The notes: generated by a model not told the origin, from the letters alone. Numbered from the stretch's first letter, positions 21,761-34,561 are shown. The stretch: 64,000 nucleotides of DNA from Stachybotrys elegans (GCA_020746835.1 JAGPNK010000013.1:496001-560000); one strand, 5' to 3'. Made by a program: numbers and translations.

Positions 21761-23599
21761 CTAAACGAGGACGTATAGGGCGCAAATCTGCATTATGTTA
21801 GTACTCCCCCTTTTTAACTGAACAGACGAAGGGGGGGGGGGGGGGGGGGGAAGCAGAGGAACGTACCAAGCTGAGACCCAAAATCATAGAGCACCAGAAG
21901 CAGACGTTGTTGAGGGTGCGGCGTTCGCGGACCCAGCGAGTGCGCTGGAGAATGACGATGGGTAGCTGAAGCATCTGGCAGATGAAGCCGTAGCCGCGAA
22001 TCTTCTTCGTGATGCAGGCCATGACGATCTCGTGGCCTATTGCGGAGATGAGGAAGGTAATGACGGTGGCGAACTGGCGGCCCATAAGAGGTCGTGTGGT
22101 GCTGTAGACGTGACGTCGGAGGAAGGAGTAGACGGGGATGTTCCACTCGCGGGAGAACTCCATCCAGTCAGTCGAGTTCCACCAGTCAGAGTAGAAGTGG
22201 CGGTCGGCGAAGCAGGTAATCTCGGCAAAGGCGCCGAGGACGTACTCGAAGATGACAAAGAAGACGAGGAGGAAAGTCAGGGCAAAGGGAAAGAGAAGCC
22301 AGGAGATGGACTCGGTCAGGATAAGGAGGGAGTCGGCGGCAGAGGAGGTGGTGTTCTCGAGGCGCGCCGAGGCGTCGACGAGGACAGGCAAGATGAACTC
22401 TTCTGAGATGACGGTAAGGAGGAAGATGCAGCCAAAGGTGGCGATGATCTTGGAGATGAGCGAGGTCCAGTTGATGGAGGCGGTGCGCGGGTATTCGAGC
22501 TCATAGCAGAGCGTCGGGCAGAGGAGATAGTCGAGGTAGTTGGACCAGGTCAGGTTGCGCGGGTAGGTGACATTGCCCATGGGGCTAGTAAGCTCGCGGG
22601 CCAGTGTCTCGCGCAGCATCTCGACCTCATCGGCGCTGTCGCTACCGTCTTCGTCGCCGGCGTCTTCGTGCTTGCCGTTGGGCTTTGCGTCCTTGGTATG
22701 GGGCAGCTGAGCTTCGCTGGGCGAAGGGTAGACATAAGCTGGGGCGCGGCTGGCGGATTGCGGAGAGTCGAGCTCGTGAAGGCGGCGCTCCGTGTCAGAA
22801 AGGTGGCCATTGTAGAAGGCGTAGGAGTGCATCTTCATTAGGAGGACCATGGTGTGGAGGAGGAAGAAGACCTGTGCGGTCCAGGTCCATTCGAGCCAGA
22901 AGGGGATGACGATCCAGACAGATAGCCAGACGGCCTGGTAAACGCTCTGGATAGCGATCCCGGCCTTTCTCCAGGCCATGATGCCGCCGCGGCGCATAGC
23001 ACGGTGGAGTGGCAAGCTGACGGCAGTAGAAGCGACCATGAGGAAGTCGGCAAGGGCGAGATGCCAGAGCTTAACGGTGAAGAGGGACCAGATCTGAACG
23101 CGGAGGGGATATCCCGTGTCTTTCCAGTTGCGCAGCATGGTGGTGATGCCCATGATGGCGAGGCCGATCCAGAAGAGGTTGAAGAAGCCGTGGAAGTCGC
23201 GGTAATCGCTGGCTGGATCGAAGTGGGACACGCGCGAGGCGTACTCGATGGTCGGGAAAAGGCGACGGCGCTGCTCGGCTCGTGCCTGCTTGCGCGCCGA
23301 CGAGAGCGACTTGGCCGAAGGGGGAGCATTCTCGGGCACCGGCGTGGATCGACCACTGCGCAGAGGGCCGTCAGCAGGAAGCTCCGGATGTGGTTTCGGG
23401 GATTGAGGGGGGGGGAGGCTCGGGCTCACCTTGTCATACCGCTGGCGGTGCCTTCTTGAGGCGGCGGGAAGAGGCCATCGGCGTCGGCGGAGGAGAGGCG
23501 CGAGAGCTGCGACACCTGCGAGTGCATGGGTTTGCGAGGGCGAGGACGGAGGACGTGGTCATGGTCCGGAGCGTGACCATTGACAGCTGTGGAAGCCAT
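21761..23599 (-). CDS. are2: Sterol O-acyltransferase (ACAT/ARE family), 561 aa
   Basis: An ER membrane enzyme of the MBOAT superfamily that esterifies ergosterol with fatty acyl-CoA for storage in lipid droplets. Exons are 23599-23430, 23355-21867 and 21787-21761. Exon 1 and the start of exon 2 are a disordered Ser/Pro-rich N-terminus. Membrane helices follow from about residue 100. The diagnostic FYSDWWNS lies at about residue 442, and the active-site histidine lies in SAIGHEIVMA at about residue 496. The last exon has only nine codons (ICALYVLV and stop), reached through a 79-nt intron with a TACTAAC branch site and a run of 20 C on the transcript strand. Reading through that intron would give a Pro-rich false end, so the short exon is preferred. 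Confidence 0.9.
21831..21850. repeat. Poly-G run (20 nt) in the terminal are2 intron
   Basis: Twenty consecutive G on the plus strand, C on the are2 transcript, between donor 21866 and acceptor 21788. Confidence 0.95.
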
Positions 23600-25582
23600 T
23601 GTCGAAGACCGGAAGCGGCGGGACGCGAGGAGAGAAGGGGAGGACGAGGAGAAGGTTTGAATCTCGTTGTGGCCAGCAAAGATAGTTGTTTTTAGAAATG
23701 AAGGCGGGAGAAGAAATAATGTAAGACAGATAAGGGAGAGGACAGTATTGAAACTTTGGGGTTTCTTTTTTTGGCTCCCCGAGAGATACGTCAACTCTCC
23801 CCTGGAATGGAACGAGTAAGGGTATGTGGAGCACAGCTCTCTCTCAATCTATCCGCTTCTACCACTCTCTTGGTGATATAATAGACTGTATGACGATAAG
23901 AATGGGGGCCAAGAGCCGAAACAAATAGAATAGAAGAGCAATGATATAGCACGAAGGAGTAGAGGAGAGGGGGGGGGCCGAGGCGCAAAAGGGAAATGAT
24001 GACGATGATGGGCGGTATTCCCCTTTCTGTTTTGGGGGTTGCTTGGGAAAGGGGACAAGGGAGCAGTTTCTCTTTTTAGGCAGGGGCCCTTTTTGGAGGG
24101 GAAGCCGGGAGCTTGGATGGGAGGGAAGCTACGTCACCCGCCAGGGGATGGGTGCATGTGCATGCACGTGATAGTAGTGTGTGTGTGTGCCTGGGCTTGG
24201 TATGATGGCGTCCTGCTCCCCATCGGACGATGCATGTGTACATGTAGGCATTTGGATCTAGGCTATCTGCTAACTGACGTGTCTCGAGTTGGCCATATGC
24301 TGCTCTGCTGCATCGATCGCAGTGACGGGGCATGTGGTGAAGTACAGGATCTCACTGACACACGGATGGGAAATACATCTCCGACGGCTTTTATTGGATA
24401 CGCCGGTTGTTTTGTCAACTCTCTACGCCGTACATGTTATTGCCATTATCCATAAAACAGTGAAAGATGAAATTTCAAGTAATAACCCATTGTGCTTGAA
24501 TTTGACAGGAACCTAACGATAACAATGATGTCGCTGGTGTGGTGTGTGGTGCTGTAGTTTCTACAGGGTAGGTGAGGTGACGATAGAACAAGAACAATGT
24601 AAATACCGTCATGGAAGACTCGCAAAACATCCCAATGTCTGAAATTACATCAAGTTATTGATAATGCACAGCCCAGCAAACAATGCCGGAAGACCCGGTT
24701 CAGATGAATGGTAAACTCCTATGCTATTTCCCATGCCACGGCAATCGCCGCAAGTGTCTCGCAGCTCACCCCAGCCCTTCTGTCTCGCCTCCAATTGACT
24801 CACTTTGCTCCCAAGAAACAGATGCCTCGCTCGCCACGTTACGCGGCCCTCCAACTACCTCGGCTCGACCAAAGACTTAGCCACACTTCCCTCGCATCAT
24901 CATCACTCATCACCCAATAGGCAGAAACGAATCATCATGGCAGGGGAAGAAGTTCTCATTAGTGAGCTCGACTACTCCTCAGTCCTCAAACTAGCCAAAA
25001 AGAGATACCCTCAATGTCGCACCCTCTCCGCTCTATGCAAATCCTAACGAGTGTGGTATTCTCTCGCATCCTCGTGCCCATAAAACGCCTTCTCGATCTT
25101 GTAGATAGAGGATGAATCAATCTGTCCCGTATCATAAATGCAACAACGTACTGCCCTCTCCATACCCAACATACACCAGACTGGCATCTCCGCGTACTGT
25201 CTGGCGCTGCCACATATATTCGGGTGGTGTCCCGTGCGACGACCATCCTCTCTTTTGCATTGTGCAGCGACCTCGGCGTGCGAAGCCCATGTGGAAAAGG
25301 CCAAAAAGCAAAAAGAAAAAAAAAAAGAAGAAACCTCATTCTGCGCCGTAAATCATCAACACCTCACCGCCCCGCGGCGGCATCCCTCATTGCCAAGTTT
25401 CGTTAAGACATATTGTGTTTGGTCGATCATAATGATAAAAGAAACCAAAGATTCGAATCGAAGAAAACATCAGAAAACAATGGGTCAAAATGCAAACAGA
25501 AACGCAGTACAGGACGTGAAATACGCCGATATTGTAGTTGTTATTTGGGGGCCATCTTCTGATCAAGCAAGCGCCAAGTCTC
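23600..25582. other. Intergenic: are2 promoter and 3' flank of the J-protein gene
   Basis: Nearly 2 kb without a supported gene. It holds a short GT repeat near 24176-24190 and an A-rich run near 25310-25330. A 36-codon frame at 24937-25047 with a good start context was noticed but matches nothing I know. Confidence 0.45.
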
Positions 25583-27403
25583 CTAGGCAAATGCAGCCGG
25601 GTTGTCGTCGCGGTACATTGGTTGCGAGTAGTATGAGCTGTACTGAACATCGTCAGGTGCATACTGCTTCGACGTCTTCACCTTGAAACCGTAGCTACCC
25701 TCGCGGGGGGCCATGGCTGGTCGTTCGACCACTCTCACATGGCCCCCACTCGTCGGCGTGGTGTAGTAATGGTAGTCTGCCTCGGATTCCACGGAGCGAG
25801 TATATGGCTTGGTGCGATTGTTACCATCGACCTGGTAGCGGCGGACATTCTCTGCCCGAGGCTCGGGAGACTCCTTCTTCTTGCTGCTGCGATGCTTGCT
25901 GCTGCGGTGGTGGCGCGCGTCATAATCATCCTCAGACTCTTCGTACTCCTCGTCGATCTGAGATTGATACCTGGATCGGCTGCGTCCACGAGGCACCGCC
26001 GATTCGCCATAGGCGCTGAAGGTCTGCGCCCGTGACATGCTAGGTACAGGGCGTGAATAACTATCAGGCATCGTGTTGGTGCGCGGCAGCTCATGCCTGG
26101 GAGGTGATGACGGAATCACAGGCGAAGCAGCTGCCGTCTTAAAGTGCCCAGCGCTGTGGTATGACCGGGGCGAGGAGCTCTCGAGAATCTCTGGGATCTG
26201 ATCGTCGAGAATTTCCCGAGAAGACTTCTTGTACGCCTTCTCGCGGCTATCCCGGTTGGATCGGATCGTATCCGAAGAGCCACGACGAGTTCTAGCAGAA
26301 GAACGGCGAGCATCATCCTCATCTGGGGTAGGGAAGGGAGACGATTGACCAGCAGCAGGTGGAGGTGTAGGCACAGCAGGAGGTTGATTCCGAAGATGGT
26401 ATGCGGCAGAGCGTGCGGGACCGTTGCCACTCTTGGCCCGGGTAGCCTCGATGTATGAGGCGGCGTAATCCAGGTTGACGTCGTAGTCCGTGGGAGCCTG
26501 TGGTACCGGCGGTACGGGAATAGGGATAGCCTCCTCGCGGTGAGAGGAGCGCTCACGCTTCTCGTCGTGCTTCTTGCTGCTGGACGACTTCTTCTTTTCC
26601 GACTTGGATCCCAGGTCGTCCTCAAAGGCCTCCACGTACGGTTTAGAGTGGCGCTTCTTCTCCTCCGTCTCTCTCCTGATTTCCTTCTCGCGCTGCTTCT
26701 CCCGGGCCTTCTTCTCGGCTCGGCGAGCCTCCTTTGCCTCTTTCTCTGCTCTCTTGACTGCCTCTTCGGCACGACGCCTCTTCTCCTTTTCTCTCTCCTT
26801 CTCCTTCTCACGCTCCTTCTCTCTGTCGCGGTGCTCACGCTCACGTTCCCGCTCGCGTTCACGCAGCTCTCGTTCTCGTTCTTTCTCACGCTCCTTCTCC
26901 ATCTCTCTCCTGGAAGGCTTCTCTGTGTAGCTACCCTCGCGTCTGGTCCTGATCTCGGCCTCGAATATCCTGGGTCCATGGCCAGTGTCCTCTTCCCAGG
27001 ACCTGGAGAAGGTGGTTGGGTACGACTTGGAGGGAGAAGGTCCTGTAGACTTGAATGATGCGGATCGGGGGGGTTCGGCCGTGCGGATCTCGTACTCCGT
27101 GTACGAGGACTTGGGGGTGGCGCGAGGGGCAGACTGGTTGGCCTTGTTCTGCATCTGCTTCCGGAGCTCGGCCAGTCTCACCTGGTCGTCGTACTTTTGG
27201 CGCTCCTTCTCATCGCTCAGCAATTCGTACGCCTGTTGGACCTTTTGGAATTCATCCTGCTTCTGGGCCTTGAGGGCGGGATCCTGGACCTTGTCGGGGT
27301 GGCATTTGAGAACAAGTTTCCTGTGGGCAGAGCGGATCTCGGTCATTTGGGCATCTCGCGGGACTCCAAGAGCTTTGTAAGGGTCAGGGGGTAGCGGGAT
27401 CAT
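25583..27403 (-). CDS. J-domain (DnaJ-like) protein with long charged helix, 606 aa
   Basis: Single exon. The J domain is N-terminal: PDPYKALGVPRDAQ, the HPD tripeptide inside KLVLKCHPDKVQD (about residues 28-40), and FQKVQQAYELLSDEKERQKYD. This should stimulate the ATPase of an Hsp70. There is no G/F region, zinc domain or signal peptide, so it is a class C J-protein. Residues of about 170-300 are an almost unbroken E/R/K stretch (repeated REREREK) predicted to form a single charged alpha-helix or coiled coil. The rest is Ser/Arg/Pro-rich and disordered, with a Tyr-rich C-terminus. The first in-frame ATG is 27403 (MIPLPPDPYKALG). The frame stays open upstream to 27502 without an ATG, so an upstream exon spliced at the CCCACAG near 27490 cannot be excluded. 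Confidence 0.85.
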   Translation of the reverse strand: MIPLPPDPYKALGVPRDAQMTEIRSAHRKLVLKCHPDKVQDPALKAQKQDEFQKVQQAYELLSDEKERQKYDDQVRLAELRKQMQNKANQSAPRATPKSSYTEYEIRTAEPPRSASFKSTGPSPSKSYPTTFSRSWEEDTGHGPRIFEAEIRTRREGSYTEKPSRREMEKEREKERERELREREREREREHRDREKEREKEKEREKEKRRRAEEAVKRAEKEAKEARRAEKKAREKQREKEIRRETEEKKRHSKPYVEAFEDDLGSKSEKKKSSSSKKHDEKRERSSHREEAIPIPVPPVPQAPTDYDVNLDYAASYIEATRAKSGNGPARSAAYHLRNQPPAVPTPPPAAGQSSPFPTPDEDDARRSSARTRRGSSDTIRSNRDSREKAYKKSSREILDDQIPEILESSSPRSYHSAGHFKTAAASPVIPSSPPRHELPRTNTMPDSYSRPVPSMSRAQTFSAYGESAVPRGRSRSRYQSQIDEEYEESEDDYDARHHRSSKHRSSKKKESPEPRAENVRRYQVDGNNRTKPYTRSVESEADYHYYTTPTSGGHVRVVERPAMAPREGSYGFKVKTSKQYAPDDVQYSSYYSQPMYRDDNPAAFA

Positions 27404-30400
27404 GTTGGGTTGTCGGGGCTTGCGGGAGGTTGGTCTGGTGGTGCCGTCGGACGAAGGAACGGCGGTGGATGGGACTCTTGTAGGCTGTGGGAAAAGCGAC
27501 AAGAGACGACTATCGCATCGAAGCGAAGGCGAGAAGCGATGGCGATGGGCGTGAAGGGGCGATGACCAAGAATGACTCGACGGTTGTCAAACTGGGTGCA
27601 AATGTGCTGTTGTGATTCACGTGGGGTTGGGCGGTGGTGCACAGCAACGCCAGGTTCTCAACACTAACAGGGGGGGAAGCAAGCAAAGTCCAATACCAGT
27701 CAAGGTGCCCGACGATGCAATGCAGGTTGCGGAAGAAATGAAAGTAAGGGAAGGGAAAAGGGATGATGAGGTGAGGAAAGATGGGTAGATGTCGTACAAG
27801 AGGAACCAAGTACGACGAGCCACCGAACAATCTAAAGAGTGGAAGAGAGTGATAGATGTTGGGTGGCGCAAACAGCGAGGAGAGAAGCGGCTGTGGCGGG
27901 CTTGTTATTTGTCGCGGATAAACCGAGACCCAGGATGGCCTAGAGAGGGACGTGGAACGTTGAGGAACAGTGGTCTGGGTACCTGTAGCGACCTGGCAGC
28001 GACCTGTGGTGATGAAGTCACGGGTCGGGGGTGGGAGGGGATAGGGGTGGTGATTGGCCACGAGGAGGGAGCGGCAGATCAGATACCCAAAAGGAGAGGG
28101 GCGGGAGGGGGCGAGGCGTGGGCCTGAGTGCAGAGTGCGCAAGGTGCGTGAGAAGAAGTGAGTGACAGACCTGACAAGGTCCCCTTGGACAGGTGCGGTC
28201 TAGGCTAGTGGAGCGGGTTTCGTCTCAAGCACGAGCTGTCTCTTGGCCTGGCCCAGTAGCAGCGTGACCCGTGACGGGAACTTGGCTCCAGCCCAGTCCA
28301 GTCAATGGTGGTTGCTGGCGTCCCTGATGCGTCGACGGTCCTGGGTGCGTGGGACTGAGAGTGGGCAGTCCCAGTTGCAGTTCCCAGCGTAGTCAAGTCC
28401 GCCCTCTTCCTTGGTGGAGAGGGAAGCGAGAAGCGTGAAAAGGCGCTTCTTTTTTTTCTCCAGCGGGTGACTTATGACCACCACGCTGAACCCGAGCTAG
28501 CGAACTTGGAACGGGTCACGAAGGCGATGTTCCCAGGCCGATGGCTGGAGGGCCGGCAGGCTGGCAGGGCTGGTGATGCTGCTAACGTGCTGCCGATTGT
28601 GGATGCTGGTAAGGCGATCTGACTACCAACAATCGTGGTGAGCCGGGTGAATAGGGATCGAGCTGGGTACAGTGTGCAGTATGCTGCAATTGTGCAACAG
28701 AAGTCATCAACCTCGTCGCTAAGCAGGTCGCTGTGGTCCTGATATGCTCCGCTAGTTGCACCTTTCGGGGAAGGCGATGGAGCTGAACCGACCCGGAGTG
28801 AGGTGATGTTGGTCAGGATGCGGGATGGCTTCGTAATGAGCAGCTGGTCCAAAACACGCGCGGGTATCAGATGGCGCAGGCCTTCGCAAAGGAAGGTGAT
28901 TCCAGGTCGGACACGGATCTGTTGTACAATGCGGTACAATGGTACAGCGGTACAGCGGTACAGCAGTGCAGGGCGCTGGTGCTGAGGCAGGGCGGATGCG
29001 GGAATGGGTCGGGTTCCTGATTACCTCAGAACAAGCTGCCGGGCTGTGCTTGCTTAGACACCGCCGTGCCGCGCTGGATGTTGACCAATACGGACGGTGC
29101 AGTCCAACTTGCGTTGCGTTGCGTGTGGCAGCGTGGCTTGTAGCTCTGATCCTTTGGCGTCCAAAGCAGGGGCGGGACAAGCCGGGAGATCAGAGATGCG
29201 CTAAGAATCCGCCTGGGCCAGGGACAAGAACCAGGGCGGGACCAAAGGGGGGGATACGCGAGGCCACGAGAGGTACGGTGGTGGCCAAGCTTGGCTCGCT
29301 GCGTTGCTTGCTCGTTGCTGGGCCTTGCTGGGCCTTGCTGGACCTCGGATCGGAGACGTGAGTCCAGAATGATCTGGTGTTTTGGCTGCACGCGGTCGCC
29401 GAAATGGCTCGATGGTCGTCAAGCCAAAGAATGGGATGGAGGAATGTCAGCTGTTGGCCGTATCCAGCACAGCTGAAAGAATGTTGCAGATGCCGTGGCA
29501 AGCGTGGGGCGTGCGTGTTGGACAGTTGCTCTGTTACAAGCTGCAATGGATCAATAGAACAGAGCAAATTGGAAGAAAGTAGTCCAAGATGGTAAGAAGA
29601 AGAGCAGCTTTGTTTTCGATTCAATGCCGGCCTGAATCGATTCTTGTTTCAAGATGCACCTCGCCAGTATCGTCCAGACGACGGGAAGCGAGGGTCAAGG
29701 GCAGCTAAGGTAGGCGGGCTTGGATTGCGGGTACGGGATTTGGAGTCTGGAGTCCAGGACAAGCGGTGAAGCTACTGCACCTCACTTCGGCTGTCCGTCT
29801 CGTCAATGTGTAGTTCTGTTGTGTCCTGTCTGTGCTGTTTCTGCGTCTGTCCGTGTTTTGGGTTCGTTTCTGCTTCACCTTCTACAACCAGCTGGCGGAA
29901 GACTAGCGCTTTCTCCCCACTGATTGAAGCTGGGAAATGCGTCCTGGAAAGGGGAGGGTGTGGAATAAAAACAAATAGTAAAAATAGTATAGTAGTCAGA
30001 GAAGAGGAAGAGTAGTATGTCGTAGTAGGTTGTTTGTGTGCAGTGGTAATGTGTTGGAGTTAGTAATTTGTGGAGGATTGCTCATCGAGCAAAAGTCGAG
30101 GAAGGAGGGAAGCGGAGGGAAAGGGAAGGAGAGAAGTAGACGAGCAATGGCGGGGAAGCAGTCGACCAAGACCCAGGCAAGACAGAAATGCATGCACCTG
30201 GCAGACAACAGCTACGACTACGAATCCAGCTTGCCAGCCCTCCAGCAAACACAAGCAGACGGCATGGATAGGTACAAACCGGTAAGGCATGGACAAGACA
30301 CCAGCGTACAATGCGATGCGTCCTCTCCCAATTGGCCTGTCTCGCACTACCTACTGACCACGGGCCGTCCATAAACGACTGCCACGACCACGACGGATCG

Positions 30401-33400
30401 CCTCACATATGCGCTACCCTCCCTCCCTCCCACTGACAGCGATGCGAGCCAAGGTACGCCAATGTACCTACCGAATTCGACGTCCCTCTGCATCTCGCAG
30501 CTCTTCAACCCACAACTGACGCGCGGGAGGCACACCAATATTCCCCGTGCCCAGGGTTCACGGGGGCCATGAACTTTGGACAGTGATACAAAGAAACTAT
30601 CCTCTCGATTCTTCGGCAAATAGTCGTCGCGGGTGGCCGAATACCCAAGGTGAGAGAAGTTTGGGGGTACAGAGCACGGGATATATCTAATGCCTACTAA
30701 TCCCCTCCCCCTCCCCCTCCGCCGGTGCCGCATCATCCAGCATCATCCCATGATTAAAGCTCCCCTAATATTGAAACCCATCGGCAGATATTCCACGTCT
30801 CTCGCCACGGACAGCTCGAGGCACCGACGAGGACGACACCCTCTTGGCTTTTCCACCACGAGACTCGAGACTCGCTCAGAATAGCCTGACCACCTACCGT
30901 GGTCGTCACTAGCATTTCCCAAAAGAGGCCTATCACACTGCATAGCTCACGGCCAGGGGGACAAGACACCATTCGGCATAGGCGTAGGGGAGTGGAATGG
31001 GTGACGGCTGCTGCGTGATAGGTGGGTGGATGGATGGGTAATCGGTGGTGGTTGTCGGATGAGGCCTGCATCGAGCATCGAGTATGAGCATCGATGCACC
31101 TCCGTCCCGCCCTGTCTACTGGGTCTGCTACGTTGTTCCCACTCGAGACTCTATCCAGTCAACTGTGGTCGGCTGCGATGCAATGCAAAACCAACTATCC
31201 CTCCATCCACCAGCCAGGCAGTCCGACGGTACATGAGGCTGCTTCCATTGGGCCGTCGGGCATGCTTTCTTGGGTGTCCATCCGCCTTACATACCTCCAA
31301 CAAGACAAGGCCCCGCAACCGAGGTTTTCGGTGTCAGCTTACGATTCTATTCTCCCAGCAAGGTTAGTTGGCCAAAGGCGGATGGCAAAAATGCCCTTCT
31401 CATGTCTGTTTCTTCAAGACATTGACCCCGCAGGCTATTGTTTGATTGACCCCGCAACGACCGTGCCTCTGGCCGGCCGATAAGCAGCCTGGAACGATAC
31501 GGTGCTCGCTTCGTCGTCCTCTGTCTGCTGAGCAGGGGTCATGGCACTCTACATTCCCTTGAGGCCGCTGCCGGCCAGTTGATCAGACTGGTCATATCGC
31601 CGAGTTGCGCGCGAGCTGGCTGCGCTCTGTGGATTACGCTTGCTAATGGACCTGCAGCACCACAAGGGGGGGCGCACGCTCGTCCGACCATTCACCATCA
31701 ACAGCACCTGCATGACACCATCTGGGGCTGGTGGGAGCCTATCACGCAAAGCCTCACAGCTCACTCACCCCCTGCCAGACTTTATCCCCTTCTGCCATTC
31801 TCCTCTACGAGGGAGGGCGGGGCCAACCACCATCAGGAGAAAGCGACGATGAACTAGGTAAGGATGAGTGGGGGAGTCGCGCGATTCAAGGGAAGGGGAG
31901 AGGCAGATCGGCCGTTGACGATGACAAGGCCAGGGCGGTCATTATTATGGTTGGCCGCCAGCTGATGTCTCACGGGGCCGATATCTCGACGGAAGAGGCT
32001 CCAGGAGAGAAAGAGGTGCGACCTTGAATCCGATGCTGATTGGATGTCGTACGTCCGTCAGATGAGACAAGGCCACGGCCAACAGCCAGTCGGTGGATAA
32101 AGATCGGGGAAGGAGCAGAACGAGAGAGATTCGATATGTTTCCATGCGGCCACCTGCGCTGCCGTATCGACCCCGCGAGAGCCAGTCAAATGCCTCCTGT
32201 CGAGTTATTAAGGGGCCGCCGAGCCACGACGTCGTCGCCGTCGTGAGTGGTTGACGGCAGGTCCCCTTCTTCTGTCGGCTTGCAGCTGAGTTGTGGGGGA
32301 CCGGGCCTAGGTCCAGACAGTCTTGGCTACGACTCAAGCATCACCCTGTCCATGGCGGGTGGCGGTCAGAGGCTCCTCTTTTATCCGCAGGTATGATTGG
32401 GGGACAATGGGGGTGCGTACCAGCTGCTTTGCTCGTTGCTATAGCCGACTGCCTCGCTCGTGTGGCATGCCCATGGATGCTCCCTGCGCTTGCCCTTCTC
32501 CCTCCTCTGTTCCCATGCAACCACTGAAGCGCCTCTGCCTGCAGCCGATTACAGGCAGGCTAGTCGAGAGGGCCGCGCGGAAGATCAGCTAACTACCGGG
32601 TCTAAGCGTCTACTGTACCAGATTGGATGGGAAATCCCCGCAAGAGGCGAAGTCGGTAAAAAGGACGCGCGAGTGCAGGCGACTGTGAAGCCGCAGGGAC
32701 CAACCAACTGTGCCACCGCTAACCATCTCGCCTGGCTTTGTATACTACTGTCTAGGGGCTGGTTGACTCGGTCCTTGACTCCTTGTCTACCTGAAGCTGC
32801 CCGTATCGATAGTCGATCCTGGGGATGGATCGCCGTGAGCCACCTCCTCCATCCGGCGGCGGCCAGAAGGACTCGGCAGGCATTCTCTCAGTGGCCGCGA
32901 ATCAGCCAACTGATAGGCAGTCGATCAGTGTCATGTCTCAATGTCCGCCATGACATGTCGCCTTATTTGAGGTCATATGTTTGTCCTTTCCAATTTTCGG
33001 ACGCAATATTCGGACGACTTCTACCACCTAGCCCAGGACCAAATAAGATCCGGGCTGGGATGGAAAGACTGCCTGCCCGACCTGGCATCAAGTATTACCA
33101 GATAGTGCATCAGCCAGTGGTCAGTGCCGCCATCCTGCGGCAGAAGGCTAACCGAGTGAGATTCCTCCGGGCTCGCCATGCGCCGGTACCTGCTGCACTG
33201 GGAGGAGGAGGAGGAGGAGGAGGAAGCGCAAACCCCCGAAGGGCTCCTGTCATCCACGTGGATCGTCACAAGACCCCGTCCCACGTCAGATAGCTAATGA
33301 TGCCACTATCGTATTCAGCAGCATCCTCAGGGAGGAACCATTACTGCCAAGGGCTCCGCAGCCAGCCAGTTCAATGCGCTCTGCCTCGTCTATGCGAAGC

Positions 33401-34561
33401 TCGAGCTGCCCTGGGTCGGTCGCCGACGCTGGCTCCGATAAGCTCGACACCCCGATCATGGGGTTGGGTTGCTTGACGGGCCGGTAGGTGCATTTCCGCC
33501 ATCCATGTTGTTGCATCTTAGACCCCTCTCTGCCTCCCTCTCCCTGGACACTCTTTGAGGAAAGGAACTGTTGGCTGCCACCCAATGGCTGTTCTTGGGC
33601 GGATCGTGCGTATAATGCATCTGCTATGGTGACCCCCGCCTCTCTCGTCCCCTGGCCTGGCCGGCCGGCTTCTAGGTTGGTTTTCTTTTTCTTTCAGGGA
33701 CCTTGCAAGGCCCTGACAAATGCTTGGTGAAGAATGAATCTGCATCCCGTCAACTGTTGTAAGAGCTTACCCTGGCCTGTCGATCGGCGTCGGCGTGCCT
33801 GACCATCGATTCGATTGGCGCTAATCGCGGGGCATCTTTGAGCCCCTCTATTGGGTTTTCTGCTATCAATGCATTACTCATGGGCTTGCCCGTCTGCTTT
33901 CTCATCACGAGTTTTGCTCTTGTGGCTGGCGAGGCTGGTCCTGGACGGTGGACTGAAAACAGGCCATGGCTCTTCAGCTGATCCAAGCCAACATGCTAAA
34001 ATGGGAGGACGGATCTTAGGGCTACCTACGGCGGGTGGCTGGCGCCATTCTGATCTGGGATGCTCCCGTCAGGTTGGGTGGTGGTGGGTGCGCAGATTCT
34101 ACATGTACACGAGTGAGGCTAACATGCCAGACCGCTCCTGACCGCCGTTTCCGCAGCCTCAGATGGCGACGAGTCTGTGACGAGGTTTTTTCTGCTGCGG
34201 GTTACGGATTGGGGATTGCGTGATGAGCCCTGAATTTTCAAGATGGGCAAATCGATTGCCATGGTCAACATCGAGCAAGGCAAGCCGTTCACATGGTCTT
34301 TTCCTCCTGAACCTGAATGCTTTGTTGTCCCAGCCTCCCCCAAGTTCCACGCCTAAGCACTCCGTGATGCATAAACCATTATGGATCATAACATTGGTTC
34401 CATCACGAGGGATTCAATGGCTCTTCTGGTGCCAACAACTCTGGTGAGGTTGATCACAAGCCGGTCCCGGATGATTGTCTTTGTTGAAATTGGGTATCAA
34501 ATCGCCCAACAAGAATATGCCTACCCTATACGACGGCGCAACATGTCATTGCTGGGGTGGT
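27404..34561. other. Gene-poor 7.2-kb region
   Basis: It lies between the start of the J-protein gene and the end of the metallophosphoesterase gene. Frames are short, overlap on all six frames and show no family resemblance; the longest plus-strand one (32460-33293, 277 codons) has no recognisable features. No tRNA B-box, terminal inverted repeats, transposase or RIP-like A/T richness was seen by eye. It contains short tandem pieces (GGTACAGC units near 28940-28965; GGGCCTTGCT doublet near 29320-29340) and a (GGA)8 tract at 33201-33226. It may hold long regulatory DNA or a non-coding transcript. Confidence 0.5.
33201..33226. repeat. (GGA)8 trinucleotide repeat
   Basis: Perfect GGA units in the gene-poor region; they would encode polyglycine in one frame, but no gene is supported there. 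Confidence 0.85.

Noticed and set aside
24937..25047. 36-codon frame with good ATG context
   Set aside because: Too short and unmatched; lies in the 3' flank of the J-protein gene.
28928..28970. Tandem GGTACAGC units as a possible repeat array or CRISPR-like array
   Set aside because: Only two to three imperfect units with no spacers; simple local duplication in a eukaryotic genome.
32460..33293. 277-codon frame in the gene-poor region
   Set aside because: No conserved motif; composition like translated non-coding GC-rich DNA, and the GGA repeat supplies its polyglycine. Kept only as a target for RNA checks.
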